A stretch of DNA of 64,000 bases from Evernia prunastri (Eukaryota > Ascomycota > Lecanoromycetes > Lecanorales > Parmeliaceae): the NCBI GenBank assembly GCA_003184365.1, contig NKYR01000111.1, forward strand, positions 1 through 64,000, written 5' to 3'. This document shows, one piece after another, positions 23,413 through 33,688 of this stretch. Each line of letters opens with the position of its first letter. The stretch's first letter is position 1. Under the pieces are notes generated by a model that ran no database searches, was not told the DNA's origin, and saw only the letters and a list, made by a program, of their open reading frames with translations. A program made the position numbers and the translations under genes.

Positions 23413-24947
23413 TCACCTCTGTCGGCAGAGTGACGATGCGAATGCCCGCCTGAGCTTTGGAAAGCTAGAAGACAGTCGTGTCATGCACGTTGTAATCCTC
23501 CACGACGAGATGATGGTGCGTCAAGCAGGGTTCTTCTTGCCCAGCCCGATACTGAATCTCAAAATCAAAGGCAGAGAGAGAAGCTCAATCCAATGGGCTT
23601 GTTGACGACTCAAGGTCTTCGCGGTCAAGAAGCATTTCAGATCCGTCAAGACGATGGTTCGGTGTAGTTGCTCCTTCAAGGTACTTCCTCCAGACCTGAA
23701 AGGACGTGGGGAGGGGGGACAAGTAGGGTAGGCCGTGTCTGCATCTCAGATATGGGATGTGAAGGCAACAAGCATGCCGGAACGACGCACTGATTGATAT
23801 GTTTGACTCAAAAGGTCATGTGAAGATGAAAATGCAAGGTTGGCGTTGCGGCAGAAGACCGGCACAGAAGACGAGTTAAATTATTCAAAGAAAGACATCC
23901 ACAACATACGCCACACGTATGTCCCACTCCTCTCGGCTGACCTCCGTCCGTCACCCGAGCTCCCCATCCCAGACATGACAAGGACTCAGGGTCACAGTCA
24001 GGTAAACTCAGCAATAATAAGAGCATGAAAAGAAGATCGCATTCACTGCTTTTATCAAGGAAGGTGAAAGTTTATATATGTATTGCAATGACTTATAAGA
24101 AAGTAGTGACATGCTGGCAGAGCGTTGTGAGATCAGATGTTGGGCCGCAAAAGATGGCTGTGGATGGATTATGTGTGGTGAGATGTTTATGATAGAAGCG
24201 GAAAGGAGAGCGAGATCAGAGAAGCCTTCCTGCGCACCTTCACTTCCAAATCTTGCTAAAGACATCGTACAGATCTGGCAACACGTGGTGCTCATTCTCC
24301 GCGTTGTGCTCCTCGTTCGAATATGAGTCCTCTGTGAAGACCTTGTTGCAGAGGAAGTGTATGGAATAAGAATCTCAATCAACAATGAGAGTGGGGATTG
24401 GTGGTCTTCATGTCCACTATGGTGAGCTGATGCGTCAAGTGAATAAATCTCCGGAATCCTAGTCTAAGCTCTAGAGAGGTGTGCAGGGTCACTAGCCCCG
24501 TGTAGATAACCAAAGCCAACACAAGGAAGGTATGTAACAATTGACTCAGATGTCAGATGCTAAGAGTCGCGAACAGTACTGCAAAGAGTGCGATGACATA
24601 GACGCTGAGCAGATGCCGATCCACCACATGATCATGTTTCAAGGTCAATAGCGCTTTCATTGATGATGTGGTGGAAGAAAGGAAAGAAATTATGCAAAAT
24701 GTGTAAGGTTTAAATACTCCTGAATGACGCCGGTAAGTGAAGCAAGCGTTCCGAATCACCGGAGACCGGATAATTGTCCAACAACCACACTGCAGTGAAG
24801 GTTTGATGATCCCTGAGCGAGACAGAGGGAAGTTATATAGAATAAAACGCAAGCCGAAATTTTAGGTCACGATGTGCCAATCCAAAGTAGGGCAAACCTA
24901 GGAAATATCGATATATTCTAATTCCCCTTACCCGACAGCTTCACGCA
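23413..24947. other. No supportable gene
   Basis: Only short, overlapping frames with no recognisable motif or splice-supported continuation. The part next to 24,948 is presumably the 3' UTR and terminator of the Zn2Cys6 gene. Confidence 0.4.
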
Positions 24948-27597
24948 TCATTGCATGGGCCAGCTACCGAAATCAGGCATGTTGAAATAATCCATTTGAT
25001 TGAACGCGTCCCGGTTAGACGTCTCGCTGTCTTGATAAGTTTGAGTGTGGTCGGCCTGCATCAATGTGAATAGGTTCGGGTCGAGATCCATCGGGATGTC
25101 GAATGACATGTCATTCCAGAAGGGTTGCATAGAGTAATCTGGATTAGGGTAGCCCTTGGATGGTTGGAACTGATTAGGCCAGGGTGTAGTGTTCATGGCA
25201 GGAGCCTTGCTGAAATCGGTAAGAAAGCTAGACTTGTCTATGTACTGTGAAGGGTTTTCTCGTTTCGGTTCCGATGATCGAGAAAGCTCAAAGGCTACAG
25301 CCGGCTGTGCTCTCTCATTTGCTGTTCTGTGTTGCTTCTCTTGTTGTTGAAACCAGACCTTGACTTTGGTCAAGATTTGGAGGAACTTAGCCCCAAGGAC
25401 ATGTACGTCTTGGCCGTCCAGAGTAGCCACCGCCTTGAGGTGAATGAGAAGCTTCTCGAGATAGAGTGAGACCTTGATCTTCTCGGGTGGTATCACCTTT
25501 CCGAGCTCGGTGGTACTCGTACTGATGGAAATTTTGATAAGAATGACAACAGCGTAGACTAAACGCACGTAGACGAGCGTTGGGGTTGCGCGGATCTCGT
25601 GAGCGCTGTAGAACATATTGATGTCAGTATGTCATCAGGTGATATCTTGGGTTACCAATTTCATGTGGAGCAATACAACTTCATTGCTGCAGAAATATTT
25701 TGTACAACCCACACGATAGCAATGATCGAGGAATTAAAGGGTTTCGAAATCTACGTACCTCATGTTCAGAAAGGTCTCAATCAAAGCGTCTGATGAAGAG
25801 ATACATTGGATGATCGCATTGATGTACGGAGGAGTGAGAGGTCCTGCCGGGGGGTGTGGCATGGATTCATCCACTGCTACGGAAAACGGTGGTTTAAAGT
25901 CTTCGACGTCGTGATCAGGATGGAGGGCGATTTCGTGAAGGTAAATGTTATTACCGTGGTAGGTGATCTCCAGGAAAGCTGAATGAGCATTAGCACCAGT
26001 GATTGGAAGTCACAACTTGGGGCCACTGACGACTCATGACGTTTTCATTGCTAATGGCATGTTGCCTCCATGCTTCCAACTGCTTTTCGTAACTCTGAAG
26101 CATGAGCTGAGTGCGCTCATCCGCCAAGCTAACCGTGTCATCAGGGCTGTCTAATGCGAAGTACGTTCCGCACTCCTCAACAAGACGTTGTAGCTGGACC
26201 CATGCGACGAACCTCTTATCAGTAGGCGCAGCATGCGGGGATTTGGTCAAGAATTCAGAGCAATCCGCCATCCAAGAAGAATAACGTAAGAAATTTGGAA
26301 GGCGCAGACTCATAGACACGGAAGCACAGAACAGGTAACACGCCAATAATGTTCGGCGGCTCTCCAAGGAACCGCTGTCCGGCAAATGCATCTTTGAGGA
26401 CATGATGTTGTTTGCAGACCCTGACTCATAAGAAGCATCGAGAGGTTGCCCATCGTGAAACCTAGTGGACGAGCTCGTAAATTCTTGGTCCTCGGCCAAC
26501 TCTGGATGTTGCCCGGCATAGAGCACTTTGGAGGATAGCTGCCTGGTCGGGTTCCCCTTCGGCTTCTTGGCAATCCCTAGATCCAATGCCATTGTAGCTG
26601 CCATATGTATCTGTTGATGGAACTTTACATCCTCAAACTTGTCGGGAGGGTAAGTCCAAAGAATCGAAACCAGAAGAGACTGTACCAGCTCGAGCGATTT
26701 GAGTCCTTGGATGGCCAATTTTGTGGCATACACGTTGTGGATCTCCTTGTTTAGTTTACGATTCAAGGATGGATCTGACGCTCCTGAGCTTGCCGCCAGC
26801 ACAGCCAAGAAGAGTATGGGCTTTCTCGATCTAAGCTCGGCCACGGTACAATTCAGTGGAACCGCTGGGTATTGCGGCAGAAGTGCGTCTAGATATCTCT
26901 GATATAGCTCCGTCGCCTTGGCCATGTTCAGTATTCCTCGATCGATGACATCTGGCGAGATCGATAATGGCTCGGGACCTTTGGTGCTCTGCTCCCAAGC
27001 CAAGTGGGAGTTCTGGGATAGCCCTTGTTGATTGCTAGGGCCTACGCCTGGATCGTCTTTGGTAGATACCCCTGGACTGAGACTGCTGTTTGAGAATGAA
27101 TAGACCCCTCCGATATCGCTGTTCGGCCCCTGAGTATCGGCAGCATCGTCATCTTTCTCGACACTTGACGGCGTAGAGCTACTCCTGCCGTGTTCCAGGA
27201 GGAAGCTCATTTCCGCAACCCGTTGTTCAAGCTCCTTTACCCTTGTATCCGTTCTCTTTCGACGGCGGGTCTTGCTGTGCGTAGTGTACACCTGTGAGGC
27301 CATTAGCTTCTGCATTCCCCCAAGGCTGCGGCGTTTCGACAGGGGCAGTATGACATTGGGGGGTGGTAGGGTTCGTACACATTCTCTGCTTGCTCTTGCA
27401 CAACGTTGGCATTTCGAAGACCTCGCGTCCTCATTGGCGAGACAGCGCACTTTTCTCATTCGACAGGCATCGCAAGCTCCAATGGTACCGTGTTGACTCT
27501 TCCCTCGGGTAACAGTTGCTTCATGTTCAAGTTCCTCATCCTCTGGTATTGTAGGCACCGCTGATGCACTTTGGGGAGGGTCAAATGCTGCCTGCAT
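24948..27597 (-). CDS. Zn(II)2Cys6 transcription factor (War1/PrtT-like)
   Basis: Three exons are predicted: 27,597-26,031, 25,978-25,759 and 25,605-24,948, giving 814 aa. Introns of 52 bp (GTCAGT...GCTAATG...CAG) and 153 bp keep the frame. The start is the ATG at 27,597, where the sequence begins MQAAFDPPQS. Residues 42-73 hold the binuclear zinc cluster C-x2-C-x6-C-x10-C-x2-C-x6-C, starting CDACRMRKVRC. It is followed by a basic linker and a short coiled coil (RVKELEQRVAEM) for dimerisation. The middle region (ATELYQRYLDALLPQYPAVPL... LGIAKKP) matches the fungal transcription factor regulatory domain and recalls the War1/PrtT group of acid-stress and protease regulators. A nuclear DNA-binding regulator is near certain; its targets cannot be read from sequence. 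Confidence 0.9.
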
Positions 27598-27941
27598 TGC
27601 GACTATCAGTGTGATGTTGAGAGAGGGGTGCGAGTATTCGATACTTGGAGGTTGCCGCCATGATCTTCGCACTATACCGCTCCAAGAATCACAGTCGTAA
27701 TCGTACATGTAGACTGCAGCCGCACAAGGCTGGCGGCTACTACAGCCAATTAGCGGCAAAGAAGGATATATATATTTCGCTCATATTGGCAATCGCTGGC
27801 GAAGCTCTTTGTCAGATTCATGTTGTGTCCACGCACAATGGATTACAGTGATAGCATTTACGACCTAGAGGAGTGGGGGAAGTCGGATGGATCTCCGGAT
27901 GTTCCAGTTGAGCCTAGATACAGATCATTAGTCTACCATTA

Positions 27942-28664
27942 CTACAGCATGCCCATCACAATGGCAAGGAAATTCATAGCCCCCAGCAACATCTCCACCC
28001 CACCGCTCTGGCCCTGCATTGTTTTCCCACCCTCATTGATAATGACATAACAGCCTACGATTCGTGTAGGAGCACCCACGTTCGCCTCTACTATGGTTGT
28101 ATAGCCCTTTGAACAACTACCCGAGCTCGTCACCTCCGCCTCTTGTCCTGCTGCCGCTGTTGTGGTCGTAGTATAGGGAGAGTATGTGGATGTGGTGGGG
28201 TTGTAATAGCTGGTAGTCTTTGGGGAATAATAGGACACGACGGTCGCCTCTGTCACAGGGACAATGGGCACGACGTTCAGCGCGCTCGAGGACTGGCAAT
28301 TGCAATTCGGACTCGCACTTTGGTAGACGGTCGTGGTTTGCTCCGCTTGACTCCATGTTGAGGAAGGCGAGGTATAGTATTGCCCAGCAGCGGCCACGTT
28401 AGAGCTGTATGGGCTACCCTGACAGTTGTATCCAGACGCGCAACATGCGACTTTCCCTGCATCATCCCAGGCGCATGATTGACCGGAAGCGCAGCAGTAT
28501 TGTGATTGGCCCATATCAGAGCAGGATGTTTGGTAAGAGGCGACAGGAGCGCCATTCAGGTAGATGGCTGTGAAGAAACTCCCCACGCTATTCTGAGCCG
28601 AGATTAAGCAATTGAAGAGAGAGAGGGAGAAGAGGACGAATGGGAGATAGAGTCGATTCCCCAT
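27942..28664 (-). CDS. Secreted Cys-rich, Ser/Thr-rich protein, likely GPI-anchored
   Basis: A single exon of 240 aa from ATG 28,664. Residues 1-23 form a signal peptide with a hydrophobic core and an SA cleavage site. Next comes a cysteine cluster (SCSDMGQSQYCCASGQSC... ACCASGYNC) with paired cysteines. Then a long Thr/Ser/Tyr-rich stretch (SYYSPKTTSYYNPTTSTYSP) suits O-glycosylation. A last hydrophobic tail (MLLGAMNFLAIVMGML) after a small-residue GQSGG stretch fits a GPI-attachment signal. It is probably a cell-wall or plasma-membrane surface protein. No catalytic domain is visible. Confidence 0.8.
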   Translation of the reverse strand: MGNRLYLPFVLFSLSLFNCLISAQNSVGSFFTAIYLNGAPVASYQTSCSDMGQSQYCCASGQSCAWDDAGKVACCASGYNCQGSPYSSNVAAAGQYYTSPSSTWSQAEQTTTVYQSASPNCNCQSSSALNVVPIVPVTEATVVSYYSPKTTSYYNPTTSTYSPYTTTTTAAAGQEAEVTSSGSCSKGYTTIVEANVGAPTRIVGCYVIINEGGKTMQGQSGGVEMLLGAMNFLAIVMGML

Positions 28665-29025
28665 TCTAGCAGATTGAAAGGTGCAGCCTGCATTCGGAGG
28701 CTCATTGAAGGACGAGCCTGATCACTGCACTGCTTTTGGAGGGGAAAGAGGAGACTCGGGAATAGAGAACATCTTGACCATCAGTTGGCAATGGGGGAAG
28801 GTCAGAGGGACATACTTTATGACCTAGCAGGCAAGCTACGCCCATGATGGATGGGAAGTACAACATAGATTGGAAGCTGGCACGTCCAGCACGTCCAAGC
28901 AGGGGGTGGTGGGGGGGGAAAGCTTCGGTCAGCTGTTTACGAGTTAGGTACTCGTACTGGGTACTGCTCACGGGATGATGGTGGGGTGACGGGTCTAGAC
29001 CCGAAGTCATTATCGTGCTCGCTCA

Positions 29026-29339
29026 CTAGTACACTTCTGGCTCCCCTTCAGCCTTATCGTAACCCTGATCCTCCCGGTTGGTGCTCCGCTTCCCAGCCTC
29101 GTCCAAATCAAGCATCTTCACACGAGAATGATTAAAGCACCATGAAACGAGAGCCGGTTGTAAGGATACATGCGCCATAGACTCATGTGTAGAAGATTGA
29201 GCCAAGTACAACAAGGAATGGATGGTTTCACCTTGTTGTAGAGCTGGACATGTGCATACTGGACGGCATGATGAATTTTGAATGCGAACTCAAGGCCTTG
29301 CAAATGAGTAGACACGTCGAGTTCCGAAGAGGCTGACAT
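29026..29339 (-). CDS. Small hypothetical protein, two exons
   Basis: Exons 29,339-29,232 and 29,115-29,026 encode 65 aa (MSASSELDVSTHLQG... EPEVY). The 116-bp intron begins GTGAAA and ends GTGTGAAG, joining in phase 0. The first exon is predicted helical with a conserved-looking FAFKIHHAVQYAHVQLY stretch; the second is acidic and polar (LDLDEAGKRSTNRED). I recognise no family. Short length and an atypical acceptor keep confidence modest. Confidence 0.4.
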
Positions 29340-29508
29340 TAGATTGCAATGAACAGCTTAAAGAATTGTATTTAGCTTAGCGTCTCGGACTCTCGCCTTC
29401 CTGCCGCCAGTCATCCATATTTACCTCCCTCAGGTGCGCAACACCACACAAGACTGACGTCTCCAACGTCCGACGAGAATGGTGCCCCAAGCTTTGATCC
29501 ATTCTCCA

Positions 29509-30093
29509 CTAAACCTCAATCTCTCCGTTCTCTTCAAACACAACATATTGCTTCCGGCCCCCCTTTTTAAAGCTATCCGTCGACCCAAGCGTGTCTTCCA
29601 TGAACTGCATATATGTCACCTTGCCATCCCCGTTGACCTTGCACCAGATCGAGAACGGGCTGACGGACACCTGCCCCAAGGACCTCGAACGGTAGGTGAA
29701 GCTGCCAAAGACCGCTACATCTTCGCCGACGCCGAAGAGGGTCTGGATCTCGAAGGCTTCTTTGGCCCAGATCCGATCAACGGTGGCGAAGGTATCAATG
29801 ATGGCTTGCGGGCCGGCTGGGAAGGCCGTCAGTACAGCGGCTCATCTCAGGCAAGGTGATCTGGTACCTTTGGTGTGGCTGCCTGCGTATGGCAAGATTT
29901 TGGTCAAGTCTGGGTTGTTGTAGTTGAGTGATACATAAGTCGCGTCCGGGGCGACGAGTTCTCTGACTACCTATTGATTGGTCAGTGTCCAGCGTTCCTG
30001 CAACTTAGCACAAGGAAGAAGCGGACCAACCTCCGGATTGAGTGTGTTGCTGACTAGCTTCTTGACGACTTCAGCAGATGTAGATGAAGACAT
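29509..30093 (-). CDS. SnoaL/NTF2-like domain protein
   Basis: Three exons (30,093-30,031, 29,970-29,868 and 29,816-29,509) encode 157 aa. Both introns (60 and 51 bp) have CTGAC branch sites and keep the frame. The protein begins MSSSTSAEVVKKLVSNTLNP and continues ELVAPDATYVSLNYNNPDL, AGPQAIIDTFATVDRIWAKE, FGVGEDVAVFGSFTYRS and SIWCKVNGDGKVTYMQFMED. This helix-then-curved-sheet pattern with acidic and aromatic pocket residues is typical of SnoaL-like (NTF2 superfamily) proteins, which act as small-molecule isomerases or cyclases or simply bind ligands. The substrate is unknown. A second NTF2-fold gene lies about 1 kb upstream on the same strand (31,046-31,516). Confidence 0.8.
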
Positions 30094-31045
30094 TGTGGGA
30101 ACCAAGGTGCTCGATTTCGATCAAGAAGATAGAGGCCGGGAGTCTATGGACCTGGGAGGCACTGCGAGCGTGGCACGTCTTGAGTATTTACACTCAACGC
30201 TTGCACCTGGGCCTCCTCGAAAGGTAACGCGGGGTAAAGCTCGAGGCAAGAAACCCGCATTAGCGACTGATTGTCTTCCATTTCCAATGCTTACACTACA
30301 AGAGTCAATTGCGGTTTGATGGTTAGTCAGACAGGGGAAATATGAGAAATGCACATCCTTTGAAATCAGATTTGTAAGATAAGATCGGCGCCAAGAATGA
30401 TAAGGCTGCATCTGCCGCTAGGCTTGCTTTTAGACGATATCAACGCTAACCTAATCAAAACATCTCATTTCACCCTCTACACAAGGCGTGCTAGATATTC
30501 CCGGATACACCGACTTGCATCGCTTCGTCCGTAGCGCTCATCTAGGTGGATTACAAAGCTCCCTACAGCGGCTCAGGCATGTATTCCCAATACCTCACAA
30601 ATCACATCAGGGCTGTCTCAAACCACCTATGAGCTGCGAAGTTCTTTTCTCTGGACTACTTTAGCCCTTCGATAACGTTGTTGGTGGCGATCAAAACCCG
30701 AATCCACAACGACGTTTGAACTATGCTACCATGCGGCCAGAAGCCGGACGTTCTGCTTTCCTCGCCGAATCCCTGACATTATAAATATTTAGTGGCTTCA
30801 GTGTACCAGCGTTGGAAACACGCCATCGCTTGTGATATGGTAACCGAGATCAGTGAGGTAGTAGGCATTTTCTTTGGCTAGGTTACATCGATCCTTCGCT
30901 TCAGAAGCATACAACCCATGTTCAGCATCCAGTCTTCCACTGCACATCGGTTCCCCTTTCGATTTGTAACCTCCAAGCAAATTTCGTTCCCTAATCTCAT
31001 ACTCTCAGTCTGCCTGTCATCCCTGTTGGCCCATCCAGCGAGTTC
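30094..31045. other. Intergenic, no gene seen
   Basis: About 950 bp between the two SnoaL/NTF2-like genes. It presumably holds the promoter of the gene ending at 29,509 and the 3' end of the one starting at 31,516. Open frames here are short and featureless. Confidence 0.5.
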
Positions 31046-31516
31046 TCATTTAGGAGGAGGATTCGTTGTCGAGAAGCAGTAGCGTGCGATCTTCCATTCG
31101 CCGCCGATCTTCCTGAAGACGAACAGCTCCTGATTGGCTTCGTTCCCCTTGCCACGACCTTTGACGACAGTAGTGCCAGCCGAGTTGGTACCTGCATTCG
31201 ATCAGCTGCCAGGGTTTAGCGCAACGGTCCCGGCTCAATGCTTACGAGCGAAGGCGTATTCAGGGCTGACAGGTACGATCTCTTGAATGTCGAATTTGAC
31301 ATCGAACTTGATGATGTCGAAGAAGCCTTCGTAGGCCTTACGCACGTTGGCTATGCCGACGAATGAGGGGGAGTGTTGGGGCATGACGATGCCATCTTGA
31401 GTGTAGAGGTTCACGGAGTCTTCAACGCTCGCGCTGTTGAGAGCGTCTTGGTAGGCGTGCAGAACAGCTGAGATCTGTTCAATGTCTTTAGACACTGTTC
31501 TCGCAATGGTCAGCAT
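31046..31516 (-). CDS. SnoaL-like/DUF4440-type NTF2-fold protein
   Basis: Exons 31,516-31,246 and 31,191-31,046 encode 138 aa. The 54-bp intron (GTAAGC...GAATGCAG) restores the codon CGT. Sequence features: VSKDIEQISAVLHAYQDALN, then YTQDGIVMPQHSPSFVG, RKAYEGFFDIIKFDVKFDIQ, and a C-terminal ELFVFRKIGGEWKIARYCFS, the classic closing strand pair of SgcJ/EcaC and DUF4440 proteins. The N-terminus is uncertain. I used ATG 31,516, but a GTACGT donor at about 31,554 could splice an upstream MCIAGLLPQHIRNLI exon to the same body. Likely a small soluble enzyme or ligand-binding protein of unknown substrate. Confidence 0.75.
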
Positions 31517-31609
31517 GCTGTTGAGCTAAGCGGCGGCTGTTTGTGGGACGTACTGATGAGGTTTCTGATATGCTGAGGTAACAGTCCAGCTATACACATG
31601 CAACTCTTG

Positions 31610-33688
31610 AATGATCAAAGTAATTTCTTCCTGCAGAAAACGGATTCTCGTCTCCAGTGCTCTGCTCTTGTCTTGTCAGTTTTCTTGTTTGGAGTGGGAT
31701 TGAGGTCTCTTTTAATAAGGGTCCGGGAGAATGAATAAGATCGGTAGAATAAGTGCGGAGATACCACGGCCGAGGAGATGGGATACCTTGCACCGACTCT
31801 TCGAGACTTTGAAGCAAAAGCACTGGCACGATTCTCACTGGTCAAAGTTTGGAAGCCGTAATTTGGGGCTTCCCAGATGTGTAATTGGTTCTTCCTTGTG
31901 GATGATGTTACCTGTTCTTCCTTAGCTTCCAAAGTCGGTCTCGGCCGTTAAACAACATGCTTTCCTACGTCTACGGCATAGCCGTTTCTTCGGCTACAGG
32001 GGCCCTCGAATTCTAGCCTAGCGTGCACTGTGATTGAGCAGGGTGATGGAATGGCTTAGCACACCTGCAACTCGCAGGGTCTAGCGTGAGAGTTTGCCCC
32101 CTGTGTGTCAATTAGTCAGAAGGGCAGATGTTTTGAATAATTCTGACAAAGCTGACTATTCCAGGCGGTCAATGCACTCGATCCTGCCGCTCAACACCTA
32201 TCACGCTATCTTCACAAAGTTCAACAAGTCTAGACCAGTCGTTCTTGGAGTCCATGCCGGGCATTGGAACACAGCAGTAGTCCTCTCAGGCATCCAGGCC
32301 CAGGACTCAGGTCGGCGATCGATGCAGCCTGAACCTTCCGTGACGTTCACTTTCCCTAGTCCGGCCCCAACGTCTGACGGCACCTATGCAAAACAACCTT
32401 TATCTCCCTACGTTCTCAGTGGACTGGCCTAGAATATTCGAGGGGCTGAGATCGTCTCATGTACCCAAAGTGAGCAACCTCCGATGGGTGGATCAAGCCG
32501 GTGTCTCCTGCTCACCGTCTTTCCCCCTCACCAAGTATCCTAAGCCTGCAGTCCCTTGCAGAGGATTCCAAATCCAGAGACCATGTATTGGGCGCCTGAC
32601 TAGCGGTCTCCTTGTCTTGTTAGTCTCACTGGGTTTGGACATGATGATATCATGGCGACTCGAGGTAGCTAAGCCGTCGGAACTCACCACAAACGAAGCG
32701 ATCTGTCCAGCCTTCCGGCATCCCTCACGACTCTCGCCTTTGATCGTTGGGGATCGAGCACATGCAAAAATCGCTCAGAAGCCAAGAAGGTTGACTTCCA
32801 TACTTTCTTGCTGTCCCATTAACGTCCCAAGGCTCGAAGATGTAGGTTTGCACCCGGCCTTCCACATCTACAAGCCCCCCCCCTATGCCCAAACCGGAGT
32901 AGCCACAACAACGGATACCAACTCATCCCCTCACCATCAGCCTACCTTCTGTTTTCTCGCGCTCAAGAAACCGCAGTGACGAAAAGGGAAAGAAAGAGCC
33001 CCACCCTTGCCCCTCTTCCCGTCGAGCTTCCGACCTCCGCGCCCCTCCTCCCTACGCATCGAGCGTAACAGAACGGCCAATGCCACGACCTCAATCCCAA
33101 CCCCACACCCAATCCCACACCCAAGCTCTTCCAGCTGCTCCCGCAACACCAGTGCAAACTCCGTATCCTTCCCATTTCAACACCGCTAAAAAGCCAACAG
33201 ACGCTTCAAAGGAAAGGAAAGGAAAGGGAAGGGAAGGGGGTAGGGAGCAGAGCAGTGAGCAAGGCAGCCCTTCCTGTAGCTGGTTTCGGATCACGCTGCA
33301 GCCATCTAACTAGCTGTTAGTCAAATAGATAGATGGAATCGCTCATCCTCATTGATGAATGCAGAAAACGGTCACGACGCTACTTTTGGATGAGGCTAAG
33401 ACGTTCGCTCGTAATGGGATTGACAGCGTGGTTGAAGCATGACTTAGTGCCAGCTATATCACTGTAGTGTATATACATTTTGGATCCATATGCGATGACC
33501 CCAAATTGCGGCCTGAGCTCTGAAACAATTGTGGAAGGCATGAGTCATGAGTGCAGATGCGATTTAACGTGATGGTCCTGAATATTTCACCAACTTATCG
33601 GCTATGCCCGTAACAAAAGCTCCAGCTCCAGCTCCAGCTCACGTATTATCACGAATGAAGCGACAGCACCAGATAATCCCCTCCCTTC
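31610..33688. other. Long intergenic stretch, no convincing gene
   Basis: The longest frame (plus strand 32,386-32,979) has no domain, poor composition and no splice-supported extension. A purine-rich run at 33,208-33,245 and a run of AGCTCC hexamers near 33,617-33,640 are the only visible features. Part is probably the 3' region of the Sae2-like gene. Confidence 0.4.

Noticed and set aside
32386..32979. 197-codon plus-strand frame
   Set aside because: Low-order amino-acid pattern, no domain or signal, no intron-supported extension; probably chance.
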